Source: Planctomycetota bacterium
Lineage (GTDB): Bacteria; Planctomycetota; B15-G4
NCBI GenBank assembly: GCA_021604805.1
Contig: BQJR01000003.1
Coordinates: 744,001 to 808,000 of the forward strand
Length of the DNA: 64,000 bases
Reading direction: 5' to 3'
The notes below the pieces were generated by a model that was not told the origin of the DNA, ran no database searches, and saw only the letters and a list, made by a program, of their open reading frames with translations. The translations under genes and the position numbers were made by a program. Shown here one piece after another: positions 9,339 to 18,502 of this stretch (within the stretch, counting starts at the first letter, position 1; the number at the start of each line of letters is the position of its first letter).

Positions 9339-11111
9339 TCAGGGCTGCGTCATGCGCACACCTTGCGTGGCCGAGAAGCCCGCGACGGCGCTGGCGTCGA
9401 TCACCCAGTACTGGAAGTAGAGCGACACGCCGGAGGGCAAGCCCGTCGGCCAAGCGGCGTTGAGTGATGCCGAACCGAAGAACGTGACCGGAAGGCTCAC
9501 GAAGAAGCCGGGCCCCGTGACGTCGGGGATCAGCACGCCACCCTTGAAGGGCACGTTCAGTTCGGCGGCACCGACACACAGGAAGGCCGTGGAGCTCGGC
9601 GCGGCCTGCAGCAGGTTCAACGAGACCGGCTCACCGGGGCACGTCAGTCCGCTGACACCGATGCTCGGGGGCACGCCGAAGAACCCGGTGACACCCTCGC
9701 CGAACTTCACGATCGATTCGGGACCGCCGGGGAAGGCCGACACGGTGTACTGGCCGACCGAACCGTAGTCGTCGTACACACCGGACTTGCCGACACCGTC
9801 CACGACCATGGTGTAGATGCCCGGGGGCACGTCGAGGTCCACGCTCGCGTTGGCGTCGTTGTTCGGGTTCACGTCGGCGATCATCACGCCAGCCGGATCG
9901 AAGACCTGCAGGCGCAAGTCGAGGTTGCCGCCGGGATCGTTGCGCGCGGCCTCGAAGACCACGGCGCCACCTTGGTGCGCGTAGGTGTGGGCGTCGGTGT
10001 CGAAGGAGCGGCCGAGCGTGCCGGAGCCACGCGCGGGGATCGGCGTGGGGCAGCCCTCGGCGGCGGACATCGGCGAGCCCGAACCGAAACCGTCGCCATG
10101 GTCGTCGGAGAGGTACGGGATGTTGTTGATGCCGCCGTTGATGATGGCGAGGTCGTTCTGGGAAGTGCTCGCGCCGGAGTAGTCACCGTCGCTCCACTGC
10201 ACCAAGCTGGAGCTGAAGGGTGCGCCCATGATCGGGCCCCAGCTGGTGCTGCCGCTGCCCGTGCCGGGGTGGTAGCTGGCGCCGTTCAGACCATCGTGTG
10301 AGAGGCCCATGGCGTGACCGACCTCGTGACTCACTGTCATCGAGCCCGTGTTGTCACCCTTGTTGAAAGCGAAGACCGGGTTGTCGATGGAGTCGTTGAA
10401 GGAGTACAGCTGCGCCACGCCGCCGATGCCGTCGCCGAAACCGCTCGTGGGTTGGGTGATGACGCAACGCGTGCCGTAGGTCTGGTCGCCGCCGCCGTTG
10501 CGGGTGAGCGCCGAGAGCCCCGGGTCTTGGGTGGTGACGTTGAGGTCGAAGGGCGCGAAGTCCTCCACCACGTAGAGCCACCAGCGGATGATCTGGTCGC
10601 GCTCGGCGTCGCTGAAGTTGTTCGGGTCGCCGTTGGTGTCGTAGGCGGGGAACTGGATGTTGTGACCCCACGAGTTGCTCACCGAGTGGTGACCGGTGAA
10701 GTCCATGTAGAGCGTCTTGTTCGCGCCCGGGCGGCTGTTCAAGGTGAAGGCGTCGGCCGACGAGATGCCGTAGGTGTCTTGGTTGTCTGACTCGTCGCCG
10801 TCGTTCGCGCTGCCGGCGGCGAGCAGGCCGCGGTCCACGTACACGATGCGGTTGTCGGGCGAGATGACGATGTCTTCGTCGCGCTTGAGTTCAGCACTCA
10901 GCTCGAGCGCATCCATGCCGTACTTCTCGGCGAGCTCAGCGATGCGCGCCGACGAGATGTCCGCACCGACGACGCCGGCTTGCACGTGCGCGTCGATGAC
11001 CTCGCGCTGAGTGAGTGCGCCTTGCGCACTGACGGACGTCGCACAGAGCAGCGCGGCGGAGAGGGCAAGGAAGGAGCGACGACCGAGCGGCCGCGAGGTG
11101 GTTCGGGGCAT
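9339..11111 (-). CDS. secreted metzincin-like metallopeptidase with shared planctomycete C-terminal domain
   Basis: The 590-residue protein starts at the ATG at 11111, with AGGA upstream. The N-terminus carries GRRSFLALSAALLCATSVSA, a signal peptide that could use the Tat route because of the RR pair. The catalytic zinc motif HEVGHAMGLSH lies at 262-272, matching HEXXHXXGXXH of metzincins. It is followed by a region resembling a pre-peptidase C-terminal beta-sandwich (LRLQVFDPAGVMIADV ... GIYTMVVDGVG). The last 110 residues form a separate beta-rich module containing PFKGGVLIPD and YFQYWVIDASAVAGF that also ends the sulfatase at 26.96-28.67 kb and the secreted protein at 39.1-40.7 kb. Likely an extracellular protease; substrate unknown. 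Confidence 0.82.
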   Translation of the reverse strand: MPRTTSRPLGRRSFLALSAALLCATSVSAQGALTQREVIDAHVQAGVVGADISSARIAELAEKYGMDALELSAELKRDEDIVISPDNRIVYVDRGLLAAGSANDGDESDNQDTYGISSADAFTLNSRPGANKTLYMDFTGHHSVSNSWGHNIQFPAYDTNGDPNNFSDAERDQIIRWWLYVVEDFAPFDLNVTTQDPGLSALTRNGGGDQTYGTRCVITQPTSGFGDGIGGVAQLYSFNDSIDNPVFAFNKGDNTGSMTVSHEVGHAMGLSHDGLNGASYHPGTGSGSTSWGPIMGAPFSSSLVQWSDGDYSGASTSQNDLAIINGGINNIPYLSDDHGDGFGSGSPMSAAEGCPTPIPARGSGTLGRSFDTDAHTYAHQGGAVVFEAARNDPGGNLDLRLQVFDPAGVMIADVNPNNDANASVDLDVPPGIYTMVVDGVGKSGVYDDYGSVGQYTVSAFPGGPESIVKFGEGVTGFFGVPPSIGVSGLTCPGEPVSLNLLQAAPSSTAFLCVGAAELNVPFKGGVLIPDVTGPGFFVSLPVTFFGSASLNAAWPTGLPSGVSLYFQYWVIDASAVAGFSATQGVRMTQP

Positions 11112-11433
11112 ACGAGGATCCTTTGACCCGTGAGACAATCGGGCAGCGGGGAGAGAGACGGGAGAGTTCGGGAGCCATCCAGCTGCTGCGGATCAGGCGT
11201 GAAGGGCCGGGCCACGAGCACGCGTTTCGGGACGACCGCGCAGCAGCGCCCCAAGTATAGGGCACGAATCGCAACCCGGGGTGCGGGGCAGGCACCCCAC
11301 AGGCTCGACCGGCAGAGGCCCCTCAACATCCGTCGATCCGTGAGCCGAAGCACCCGTATGAGCACCGTTCTTCCCACGCGAGCCCGCTCCCCCGCCGCGT
11401 CGCGCGACACCGGAGACGAGCAGGGACGCGCGG
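11112..11433. other. intergenic region without a recognisable gene
   Basis: This stretch lies between the metallopeptidase start and the tRNA promoter. Open frames on both strands here are short, Arg/Pro-rich and mutually overlapping, and none resembles a known protein. It presumably holds the promoter of the metallopeptidase gene; a TATACT hexamer lies on the minus strand around 11256-11261, but no convincing -35 box accompanies it. Confidence 0.4.
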
Positions 11434-11462
11434 TTGGAGCGCACAGGCCCCGCCGCTATAAT
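11434..11462 (+). promoter_or_regulatory. sigma-70-type promoter for tRNA-Gln
   Basis: A perfect -10 hexamer TATAAT at 11457-11462 is preceded by TTGGAG at 11434-11439 with the ideal 17-bp spacer. The predicted start of transcription near 11469 is about 38 bases before the mature 5' end of the tRNA at 11507. An exact TATAAT is notable in DNA this GC-rich. Confidence 0.65.
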
Positions 11463-11506
11463 CCGCCGCTCACTCGCGCGCCTCAGGGCGTGTCCGCGCG
11501 ACCCAC

Positions 11507-11581
11507 TCCCCGGTGGTGTAATCGGCAACACACTAGATTTTGGTTCTAGCATTCAAGGTTCGAGTCCTTGCCGGGGAACCA
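11507..11581 (+). tRNA. tRNA-Gln (anticodon UUG)
   Basis: The acceptor arms TCCCCGG (11507-11513) and CCGGGGA (11571-11577) pair over seven bases. The anticodon stem CTAGA/TCTAG encloses the loop TTTTGGT, with TTG at 11540-11542 as anticodon, reading CAA and probably CAG. The T-arm contains GGTTCGAGTCC. The discriminator is A, and the CCA end is encoded at 11579-11581. Decayed transposase sequence begins about 100 bp downstream; I found no repeated copy of the tRNA 3' end that would mark an integrated element. Confidence 0.95.
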
Positions 11582-11755
11582 TTCGCTCGTGGGAAGAGGA
11601 GTGCGCTGGAGATTGGGGACGCAGAGTCAATGCGTATGGCGGTGCTGCGCGGGATTCGCGAAGGCCATCAACCGTGGAGCCCGTAGTGTCCCAACGTACG
11701 GCCGACTCCGAAGTCTGGGCCCAGCGGTGACTTGTGGCGGCGTACGATGGTGCCA

Positions 11756-11812
11756 TGTCGACCCATCTGAACCCGCTCCACGTGCTGCTGGTGACCCTGG
11801 CAGCCTACGGCC
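11756..11812 (+). pseudogene. transposase 5' remnant (integrase-core family), plus strand
   Basis: The ATG at 11756 opens a frame that begins MSTHLNPLHVLLVTLAAYG and soon meets a stop. It resembles the N-terminus of the integrase-core transposase at 14215 on the minus strand (RKPPQPLTLHLVTVAGWMRR). The bases just upstream of both ATGs also match (GTACGATGGTGCC against CTACAATGGGCCG). Only the first 19 or so codons remain before the sequence runs into an inverted remnant of a second copy. Confidence 0.45.
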
Positions 11813-11938
11813 CCCAAGCTCTTCTCTGAGGACTCGGTTCTCTTCGAGCAGGTACGCGATGACGTGTTGCTCGTTCCGCCGCAACCAACCGGCGATCGTG
11901 ACGACGAGAAGCGTTAGGGGCGGCGGGAGTGTTCGCAT
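11801..11938 (-). pseudogene. transposase 5' remnant (integrase-core family), minus strand
   Basis: From the ATG at 11938 the translation runs for about 46 residues closely matching the N-terminus of the transposase pseudogene at 14215 (shared VIAYLLEENRVL, then ELGGRRL against QLGERRL). The homology then stops abruptly at about 11801, where the opposite-strand remnant begins. The rest of the gene is absent, so this is an inert fragment. Confidence 0.7.
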
Positions 11939-12084
11939 GGCCCGATTGCATGAAGCCGTGAATTGGCGCTCTGAGCCCATTCACCGAGCGCGGCCGAATT
12001 GATGGACCCGACGCCGTTTGCACCGGACGCGCAGTGATGAACCACCACGGCCCGAGGCGCCTCTCTTGGACGCCGTGGTGTTGG

Positions 12085-13122
12085 TCAGCGCGTCGCCGGT
12101 GCGTCAGGGCGCTGAGGTGCCAGGTCCTCGCTGTCCGGCCACCACGCTGCGGCGTAGCAGTAACCCTCGTCGGTCAGTTGGCGCGGCGATCCGCCCTCGG
12201 CGGGTATGAGGAAGAGCTGGCTGCCACCGGCCCGATCGGATTCGAAGGCGATCCAGCGCCCGTCGGGCGAGACCGCCGGGCGCTCGTCGGAGCTGGTGCC
12301 GTCGGAGAGTCGCCGGGGGGCGCCCACCGGTTGCTGATCGCGCAGTTGCTGCGTCCAGAGCTGGGGGTGCTCGATGTCATCCGTGTAGCCCTGCCACACG
12401 AGGCGGTCGCCCGCGGGAAACCAGGCGGGTTCGATGGCTTCGCCATCCTGGGTGAGCTGCCGCACCTCCGCCCCCCCTTCGGCGGGCATCGCGTAGAGCG
12501 CCCAGTGGTCGTCCGCGCGGTCGGAGGCGAAGACGATCGTGTTTCCGTCGGGGGACCAGGCCGGGAAGTTGTCGCGCGCCGGGTGATCTGTGAGGTTCTG
12601 CGTGACGCCTTCCTCGAGGTCGAGTCGGAGCACGTCGCCGTTCCCGAGTGAGCCCGAAACGTACGCGAGGTCTTGGCCGTCGGGCGACCAGCAGGGCGCG
12701 TAGTCGGCGCCCGAGGCAGGGTGAGTGAGTTGCTCGCCGCCGCTGCCGTCGGCGTCCATGAGCCAGATCTTCCACCACCCGCGGCGCTCCGAGCAGAAGG
12801 CGATCTGGCGTGCGTCCGGTGCGACCGCCCCGTGGCTGTCCTTGGCCGCGTGGTCGCTGAGCTGCTCGATGCGCCCCTCCGGCAAGTGCAGCACGAACAG
12901 GTCGTCGCGCCCTGCCAGTTGGCGCGTGAACAACAGTCTGCCGCGCGGCTCGGACGGCGCGTCGTCGGCTGGCACGCGAACGGCCTGATCGGTGGGTGGC
13001 GGCGTGTCCGCCTCGGCGTCCTGGGCTGGCGCTGGAACGGCAGCGGCGGCCGCTGGAACGCAGGACTCCGCCTGCACGGAAAGGGCCACGATCGTGAGCA
13101 ACAACGAGGCGAGCAACGACAC
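12085..13122 (-). CDS. secreted TolB-like beta-propeller (PD40 repeats) protein
   Basis: I chose GTG at 13122, preceded by GGAG with a 5-base spacer, giving 345 residues and a clean signal peptide (SLLASLLLTIVALSVQAES); an ATG at 13149 would add nine residues. After a Pro/Ala linker come five or six WD40-like PD40 repeats, seen in the recurring pattern 'WSPDG..I.F.SDR.G...LY..P..GG..RQLT' (for example PAWSPDGNTIVFASDRADD). Such propellers occur in TolB and in many exported planctomycete proteins, where they bind other proteins or peptidoglycan components. The gene is bracketed by decayed transposase sequences at 11.7-11.9 kb and 13.2-14.2 kb. Confidence 0.8.
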   Translation of the reverse strand: MSLLASLLLTIVALSVQAESCVPAAAAAVPAPAQDAEADTPPPTDQAVRVPADDAPSEPRGRLLFTRQLAGRDDLFVLHLPEGRIEQLSDHAAKDSHGAVAPDARQIAFCSERRGWWKIWLMDADGSGGEQLTHPASGADYAPCWSPDGQDLAYVSGSLGNGDVLRLDLEEGVTQNLTDHPARDNFPAWSPDGNTIVFASDRADDHWALYAMPAEGGAEVRQLTQDGEAIEPAWFPAGDRLVWQGYTDDIEHPQLWTQQLRDQQPVGAPRRLSDGTSSDERPAVSPDGRWIAFESDRAGGSQLFLIPAEGGSPRQLTDEGYCYAAAWWPDSEDLAPQRPDAPATR

Positions 13123-13197
13123 GGTGTCTCCATGAAGGGGAACGGGCATGGGTTAGGAGCCGGCGACGAGGTGGTAACGCCCGGCGCGCCGAGCCCA

Positions 13198-14272
13198 TAG
13201 TGTCCAAAGACTCGGCCGACATAGATCGACGAGTTACGGGGCGTCAGAACGCTGGGTTCTTAGAGTGCGGGGACGACTCGCCGGCCGAGTCTGATGTCCG
13301 GGCAACCTGATTCTGCTGAGCTGTTGCGTGTGAGTGGACCGCGAGCCTGGCAATCGAGACCCGGGTCGCGACTCGCACGACCACTGCTTGCAGCGCTGCC
13401 TTCAGGCCGCGCGGCGGGAGTGCTTGAGGATGCCGCCGAGTCGCTCGGTGCACTCAACCGAGCCGGTCGCGAGCCGGGGGTTCCCTTGGATCACGTCGTT
13501 GCCGATTTCCTGATGGGGGCGCTCCCGGTTGTCGTGCTCCATGTACGCCGTGATGGCGCGGCGCAATCCGGTCTCGCCGAACAGCATGATCCGGCTGAGG
13601 CACTCCGACTTGATCGAGTGCACGAAGCGCTCGGCAGACGCATTGCAGTTCGGTGCCATGCGCGGTGTTCGAAGGATCGAAGAAGTCCCTTGCTGCGATT
13701 TGCTCCCAGTGCGTTCGCAGGAATGTGCGCCACGACGACGGACGGTCTGGACTTGGCTTGATGCCGTTCTCCTTGAGCACGTTGGCGATGGTGCTCGACG
13801 CCACGTTGTGCCCGACTCCCTTGAGCTCGCCTTGGATGCGGCAGTAGCCCCAGCTCGGGTTCTCCGTCGCCATTCTGACGATGAGCGCCTCGATGGTGCG
13901 CATCAGGCCGGGATGTCCCACGCTCTTGCTTGCGTACGTCCACCTCGCCGCGATGAGCCTTCGGTGCCATCGCATGATCGTGTCGGGCGTGACGATGGTG
14001 GCTACGCGATTCAGGGCCTTGCGACCGATGCGTTTGCCCAAGGCTGCGAGTCGGCGGCGTTGGTCATCCGTCAGGTGAAGCCGGCGTTCACCGAGCTGTT
14101 CCTTGAGCACTCGGTTCTCTTCGAGCAGGTACGCGATGACGCCTTGCTCGTGTCGGCGCATCCAGCCAGCGACGGTGACGAGGTGCAGCGTGAGGGGCTG
14201 TGGTGGCTTACGCATCGGCCCATTGTAGGAGCCCCCTCGGGTCGCGATGCTGCTTCGCGCCGCCCTGACACT
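13198..14272 (-). mobile_element. defective insertion sequence carrying an integrase-core transposase
   Basis: The transposase pseudogene at 13402-14215 sits inside a probable element. A left end TAGTGTCCAAAGACTCGGCC begins at 13198, and its start is shared with the remnant at 11684. A weak candidate right end (AGTGTC read on the minus strand) lies at 14267-14272. A perfect 11-bp inverted repeat, AGACTCGGCCG (13208-13218) and CGGCCGAGTCT (13282-13292), lies just inside the left end. I see no target-site duplication, so the boundaries are tentative. Confidence 0.4.
13402..14215 (-). pseudogene. integrase-core (DDE) transposase, internally deleted and frameshifted
   Basis: The first 179 codons from the ATG at 14215 encode the N-terminal helices, HTH_21-like segment (ENPSWGYCRIQGELKGVGH) and the linker ending EQIAARDFF at about 13679. 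The next in-family residues, PNCNASAERFVHSIKSECL, appear in another frame from about 13656. Relatives have roughly 90-100 residues between these points, carrying the first two catalytic aspartates; here they are missing, while the final Glu (AERF) remains. The protein cannot be an active transposase. The relatives are IS3/IS481-like integrase-core enzymes frequent in planctomycetes. Confidence 0.8.
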
Positions 14273-14321
14273 CGGAGCACGCGGCTGCTCAGACCCGCTT
14301 CGCCCACGACTGAGGAAATCC

Positions 14322-16097
14322 ATGCGCTCACTCGCACGCAGCTTCAGTCTGTTCTTCGCGATCAGCTTGCTCGCGACCGCGGCCTTTGGGCAGAACGCCG
14401 ACCGCAAAGGAAGCCCGTTCGACGGCCTGCGCTGGAACGGCGACGCTCCCGAAGTGCTGGTCGAGAGTGAGTGGTACACGCCGCGCAGCATTCACCGTGT
14501 GCCCGTGAGCGAGATCCTCGAGTTCTGCGACCAGCGTTGGCCGGGGCAACGGCAGAAGCGCTTCACCGAAGACCTGGTGGAAGCGCTGCAACTCATGGGG
14601 CACGCGTTGCCCACGCATGTGGATCTCGACGTCACCAAGCTCAGCGACGGCACGCAGCTCACGCTCGAGCAGATCGAGGTCACGCGCGACAAGCGGCAGG
14701 CCCTTCGTCGCGCCAACACGCGCGCCGCTCCGCGTGCAAGCCAACCGGCGATGTTGACGCGCGCCGATGCGCTCGCTGATCTCGACGAGTTCTCACGTCG
14801 CCTTCAAGATCAGTTCGCTTACTTGGAGCTCGGTGATTTCGACTGGCAAACCGAACTCGACACGCTGCGCAGCGCACTTCCCGCACAGGTTCCCACTCCT
14901 TGGCTCGCTGACAACTTGGCGCGCTTCGTGGCGCAGTTCCGCGACGGCCACGCGAGCACGAGCTCCGAGCTGCGGTCGCGCCCCGCGCTCTTCCCACCCT
15001 TCCTGCTCCAAGACGCCGACGGCGGCGTGGTCGCCTTCTTGCCCGACCGCTCCGGCTTCCTCGATGCCGAGCATCCCTTCGTGCTCGAGATCGACGGCGT
15101 CGCGATCGACGAGTGGATCGCGCGCGCGTCGGAGCTCGTCGCGCGGGGCAGCCCGCAACTCGTTCGTTGGCGCGCCTTGGGCGGGCTGAGAGCCCTCGAG
15201 TTGCTGCGCGCGCCCGAAGACAACGCGAAGGCTGGCAGTGTGCGCGTGACACTCGCCGGCGCCGACGGCGCAACGCCTGTCGAGCGCGAGTTCGCGATGA
15301 CGGCGTCGCGCCCGATGTTCGGCACATGGCCGGCTCACGACACGGCGCTGCTCGACGGCAACGTCGGCTACCTGCGGCTGCCAGCCATGGACGACCGGCT
15401 CCTGCCGCACTTGCACGAGTCGATGGCCGCGTTCCGCGAGACCGACGGCTTGATCGTGGACGTGCGCGGCAACGGCGGCGGAACGCGCACGCTCTTGCTG
15501 GCACTCGGCGGTTACCTCACTGGCCCCGACGAAGGCCCGTGGGTCGGCAACGTGGCGAAGTACATCTTGAGCAAGCGCTTCGATCGCGATCACCTCGAAG
15601 CGCGCTTCATGGCGCGCGCCACAGACGCGCGCTGGAACGACGCGCAAGCTGCCGTCGTCGCCGCCATGGCCGAGAGTTTCGAACCCGAGTGGGACGCGCC
15701 CGGTGCGTTCAGCGAGTGGCACTACTTAGTCGTCGATCCCCTCGGGCACGACGCCGACTTCTTCTACGACAAGCCGGTGATCGTGCTCTCGGATGCCGGC
15801 TGCTTCAGCGCCACGGACATCTTCCTCGGCGCGCTGAGCGGGCGCCCGCGCGTCACGCTCATGGGCTCAGCCAGCAGCGGCGGCAGCGCGCGCTCGCAGT
15901 CTTTCGCGCTGCCCCACTCGAGAATCGAGGTGCGCTGCGCTTCCATGGCGTCCTTCCGAACCGACGGTCGGCTCTACGACGGTCGCGGCATCGAGGTCGA
16001 CGTGCAGGTGGAGATCCAGGCCACCGACCTGCTACGCGGTGGCACCGACAGCGTGCTCGCGGCGGCCCTGGAGCGACTCCGAGCCAGCGCTCGCTGA
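14322..16097 (+). CDS. secreted S41-family (C-terminal-processing-like) peptidase
   Basis: The 591-residue protein starts at the ATG at 14322, with GAGGA six bases upstream. It has a signal peptide (1-23, ending AAFG). About 330 residues of helical and mixed sequence follow, with RDGHAST typical of the tricorn/CtpA core. The peptidase core then has GNVGYLRLPAMDD, TDGLIVDVRGNGGG and VIVLSDAGCFSATDIF, where Ser near residue 496 is the expected nucleophile, followed by the GSASSGGSAR loop. S41 peptidases cleave exported or membrane proteins near their C-termini. No separate PDZ domain is obvious. It begins 50 bp beyond the decayed insertion sequence, so its promoter may have been altered by it. 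Confidence 0.82.
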   Translation: MRSLARSFSLFFAISLLATAAFGQNADRKGSPFDGLRWNGDAPEVLVESEWYTPRSIHRVPVSEILEFCDQRWPGQRQKRFTEDLVEALQLMGHALPTHVDLDVTKLSDGTQLTLEQIEVTRDKRQALRRANTRAAPRASQPAMLTRADALADLDEFSRRLQDQFAYLELGDFDWQTELDTLRSALPAQVPTPWLADNLARFVAQFRDGHASTSSELRSRPALFPPFLLQDADGGVVAFLPDRSGFLDAEHPFVLEIDGVAIDEWIARASELVARGSPQLVRWRALGGLRALELLRAPEDNAKAGSVRVTLAGADGATPVEREFAMTASRPMFGTWPAHDTALLDGNVGYLRLPAMDDRLLPHLHESMAAFRETDGLIVDVRGNGGGTRTLLLALGGYLTGPDEGPWVGNVAKYILSKRFDRDHLEARFMARATDARWNDAQAAVVAAMAESFEPEWDAPGAFSEWHYLVVDPLGHDADFFYDKPVIVLSDAGCFSATDIFLGALSGRPRVTLMGSASSGGSARSQSFALPHSRIEVRCASMASFRTDGRLYDGRGIEVDVQVEIQATDLLRGGTDSVLAAALERLRASAR

Positions 16098-16174
16098 ACA
16101 ACACGAACAGGCGCACGCAACTCCGGTTCAGATGAGACCATGGGGCCCGTTCGACTTCCCTCCGGCCCCGACAG

Positions 16175-17407
16175 ATGTCCCCCACCTCCCGCGCGCGCCC
16201 CCCTTCGCGACGCAAGCGGCTGCTCGTGGTGTTGTGCGCGCCCGTGCTCGGGCTCGCGCTCGTGGAGCTCGTGCTGCAAGTGCGCGCGTCGCAAGGTGTG
16301 TTGCCGACCCTGCTAAGCATGACGGGCGCGCGCGCGCGCTACGACGACTGCGACACGCTGCAAGAACTGCTGCACGCCGAGAACTACACCTGGGAACCCG
16401 GAGACGTCGTCGGGGACTACCTGCTCAACAGCCAGTCGCTGCGCACGCCGGAATACAGCGTGGAGAAGGCCAGCGGCACGCGACGCGTGGTGATCCTTGG
16501 CGATTCGCACAGTTTCCGTTCGGGCGGCGTGCCGACGAACTTGCTCTGGGACCGACGCGTCGCGGCGGACTTGCGCGAGGACAGCGAGGTGCCGCTCGAG
16601 TTCATCAACCTCGCCGTGCCCGCGGTCGGGCCGTGGTTCGAGTGGCGCATGTGGCAACTCGAGGGCTCGAAGCTGCAACCCGACCTGGTGATCCTGGCCT
16701 TCTCCGTCAGCAACGACTTCATGGAGATCCAAGGCAACCTCTCCGACCGCACGGAGTTCGATTCGCTCGCGCGCGAGTGGCTCGTGGTGCGCTTCGTGCG
16801 CAACCTCTGGCTGCTCGCGACCGCCGGCAGTCTCGAGGCCGTCGACGCCCGCCCGCCGGTCGAGCACAACGACCTGACCGAGATGTGGAACCCGACAGGC
16901 AAGCGCGGCGAGATGCTCCCCGGCGCCGAGAATCGCTACGACCGCGACAAGCCCGGCTTCCCCGTGAAGACGCACACCCGCATCGTCTACTCCCGCATGG
17001 CGATCAGCGACCCCACGCGCAGCCAGGTGTTCGAAGACTCAGTGACCGGCGTGCGGCACTTCTTGACGCAGCTGAACCGAGAGGTGCGCGCACTCGACGC
17101 CGAGCTCGTGCTGCTGCTGATCCCCGCCGAACACCAGGTCGACGACGCGCTGCTCGAACGGGTGGCGCTCGAGAAGGGGCGCCGTCCCGGAGAGTTCGAC
17201 ACCCGCCGCGCGCAACGTGAACTGCACGCGATCTGCGACGAACTCGGCGTGAGCTACGTCGACCCGCTCGACGCGGTGCGCTCGGCGGTCTCCGAGTCCA
17301 CGATCTACCGCCCGCGCGAAACCCACATGACCGACATCGGCCACGCGATCCTGGCGGAACACCTGGCCGCCAAGCTGCGAGACATCGGCTGGTCGGCGAC
17401 GCGCTGA
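16175..17407 (+). CDS. membrane-anchored SGNH/GDSL-hydrolase-like protein
   Basis: The 410-residue protein has an N-terminal membrane anchor (about 13-35) after a basic start. It shows the SGNH block I motif ILGDSHSF (GDSHS at 109-113, Ser111), a block III-like SVSND and a C-terminal THMTDIGH with Asp387 and His390 in catalytic positions. The overall arrangement resembles AlgX/AlgJ-like and related SGNH proteins that act on acyl groups of polysaccharides at the cell envelope. It follows the S41 peptidase by 77 bp on the same strand. The substrate is unknown. Confidence 0.72.
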   Translation: MSPTSRARPPSRRKRLLVVLCAPVLGLALVELVLQVRASQGVLPTLLSMTGARARYDDCDTLQELLHAENYTWEPGDVVGDYLLNSQSLRTPEYSVEKASGTRRVVILGDSHSFRSGGVPTNLLWDRRVAADLREDSEVPLEFINLAVPAVGPWFEWRMWQLEGSKLQPDLVILAFSVSNDFMEIQGNLSDRTEFDSLAREWLVVRFVRNLWLLATAGSLEAVDARPPVEHNDLTEMWNPTGKRGEMLPGAENRYDRDKPGFPVKTHTRIVYSRMAISDPTRSQVFEDSVTGVRHFLTQLNREVRALDAELVLLLIPAEHQVDDALLERVALEKGRRPGEFDTRRAQRELHAICDELGVSYVDPLDAVRSAVSESTIYRPRETHMTDIGHAILAEHLAAKLRDIGWSATR

Positions 17408-17500
17408 GCACGAAGCGCTGCAGCCCCCAGCGCGCGCAGGCGGCGCTCGCGCAGCCCGAAGCTTCGACAGCCACTCCGCCCGCGCACCGGGAGCGCGCGC

Positions 17501-18502
17501 TCAGCCGAGCACTTGCTGCTTCACCTCGGCGAGGCCGGCCGGGTGCAGACGGGCGCCGAAGTGCGTGACCAACGTGGCCGACGCCAGGCTCGCGAGCTTG
17601 CCTGCGGTCGCGCAGTCGTGCCCCTGGGTGAGCCCGTACAGGAACGCCCCCGCGAAGAGGTCACCGGCGCCGTTGCTGTCGACGGGTTTCACTTCGTTCG
17701 GCGCGATGTCGATCCACTTCGAGCCGTCCCAAACGCGTGCGCCGCGCGCGCCGCAAGTGGTCGCGAGGATGCCGGCGCGCTTCGAGAGGATGTCGCCGGC
17801 TTCTTCCAGGCTCACGGCGTCGGTGAAGCCCATGGCTTCTTCTTCGTTGCACAGCAGCACGTCGACGCCGTCGCCGAGCACTTGCTCGAGACCGTCCTTG
17901 CAGAACTTCACCATCGCGGGATCGCTGAAGGTGAACGCGACTTTCACGCCGTGCTTGCGCGCCAACTCACGCGCGCGCATGGCGGTGGCGAGCGAGTTCG
18001 GCGTGCTCACGAGGTAGCCCTCGATGTAGAGCCACTCGGCGGCGGCGAGTTCTTCTTCGAGCACTTGGTCGGGCGTGAGCGTGGCCGAGATGCCGAGGTT
18101 GGTGTTCATCGTGCGTTCGGCGTCGGGCGTGACCATCACCAGGCAGGTGCCGGTGGCGCCGTCGGTGCCCTTGTCGGCGTGCACGTTGGTGTTCACGCCG
18201 GCCGCGCGCATGTCGTCGGCGAAGAAGTTGCCGCTCTCGTCATCGGCTACGCGGCAGGAGTAGTAACAACGGCCGCCGAGGTTGGCGAGCGCATTGATCG
18301 TGTTCGCCGCCGAGCCGCCGCCGCTCATGCGGTGACGCACGCCGGTGAGCGCGTCGAGCAGCTGCTCCTGACGCTCGGGCTCGACCAAGGTCATGAGCCC
18401 CTTCTCGACACCGAGCTCCTCGAGCTGCGCATCGGTGGTCTCGACTTCGATGTCGACCAGGGCGTTGCCCACTCCGTAGACGTCGTACTTTTTGGCGCTC
18501 AT
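17501..18502 (-). CDS. PfkB-family kinase, adenosine kinase-like
   Basis: The 333-residue protein is a complete ribokinase-fold enzyme. GVGNALVDIE opens the substrate-binding strand, SGGGSAANTINALANLGG (60-77) is the first PfkB signature, and DSNGAGDLFAGAFLYG is the second, with catalytic base Asp281 in GAGD (278-281). The length and sequence are those of the bacterial adenosine kinase group often annotated in planctomycetes, which phosphorylates adenosine with ATP. Sugar kinase activity remains possible. The start is the ATG at 18502. The gene is convergent with the SGNH gene and lies 194 bp from the nucleobase deaminase, so a role in nucleoside salvage is plausible. Confidence 0.82.
   Translation of the reverse strand: MSAKKYDVYGVGNALVDIEVETTDAQLEELGVEKGLMTLVEPERQEQLLDALTGVRHRMSGGGSAANTINALANLGGRCYYSCRVADDESGNFFADDMRAAGVNTNVHADKGTDGATGTCLVMVTPDAERTMNTNLGISATLTPDQVLEEELAAAEWLYIEGYLVSTPNSLATAMRARELARKHGVKVAFTFSDPAMVKFCKDGLEQVLGDGVDVLLCNEEEAMGFTDAVSLEEAGDILSKRAGILATTCGARGARVWDGSKWIDIAPNEVKPVDSNGAGDLFAGAFLYGLTQGHDCATAGKLASLASATLVTHFGARLHPAGLAEVKQQVLG

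Larger units (their letters stand above)
11582..12084. other. decayed insertion-sequence region downstream of tRNA-Gln
   Basis: This 500-bp stretch has no intact gene. It contains the 5' ends of two transposase genes facing each other (11756-11812 plus, 11801-11938 minus). A possible element terminus TAGTGTCC at 11684 is followed by a CGGCCGAC core, shared with position 13198. The remaining sequence is not recognisable. Confidence 0.5.

Noticed and set aside
11507..12084. Possible tRNA-integrated genomic island at tRNA-Gln
   Set aside because: No integrase gene and no second copy of the tRNA 3' end were found downstream; only transposase scraps are present.
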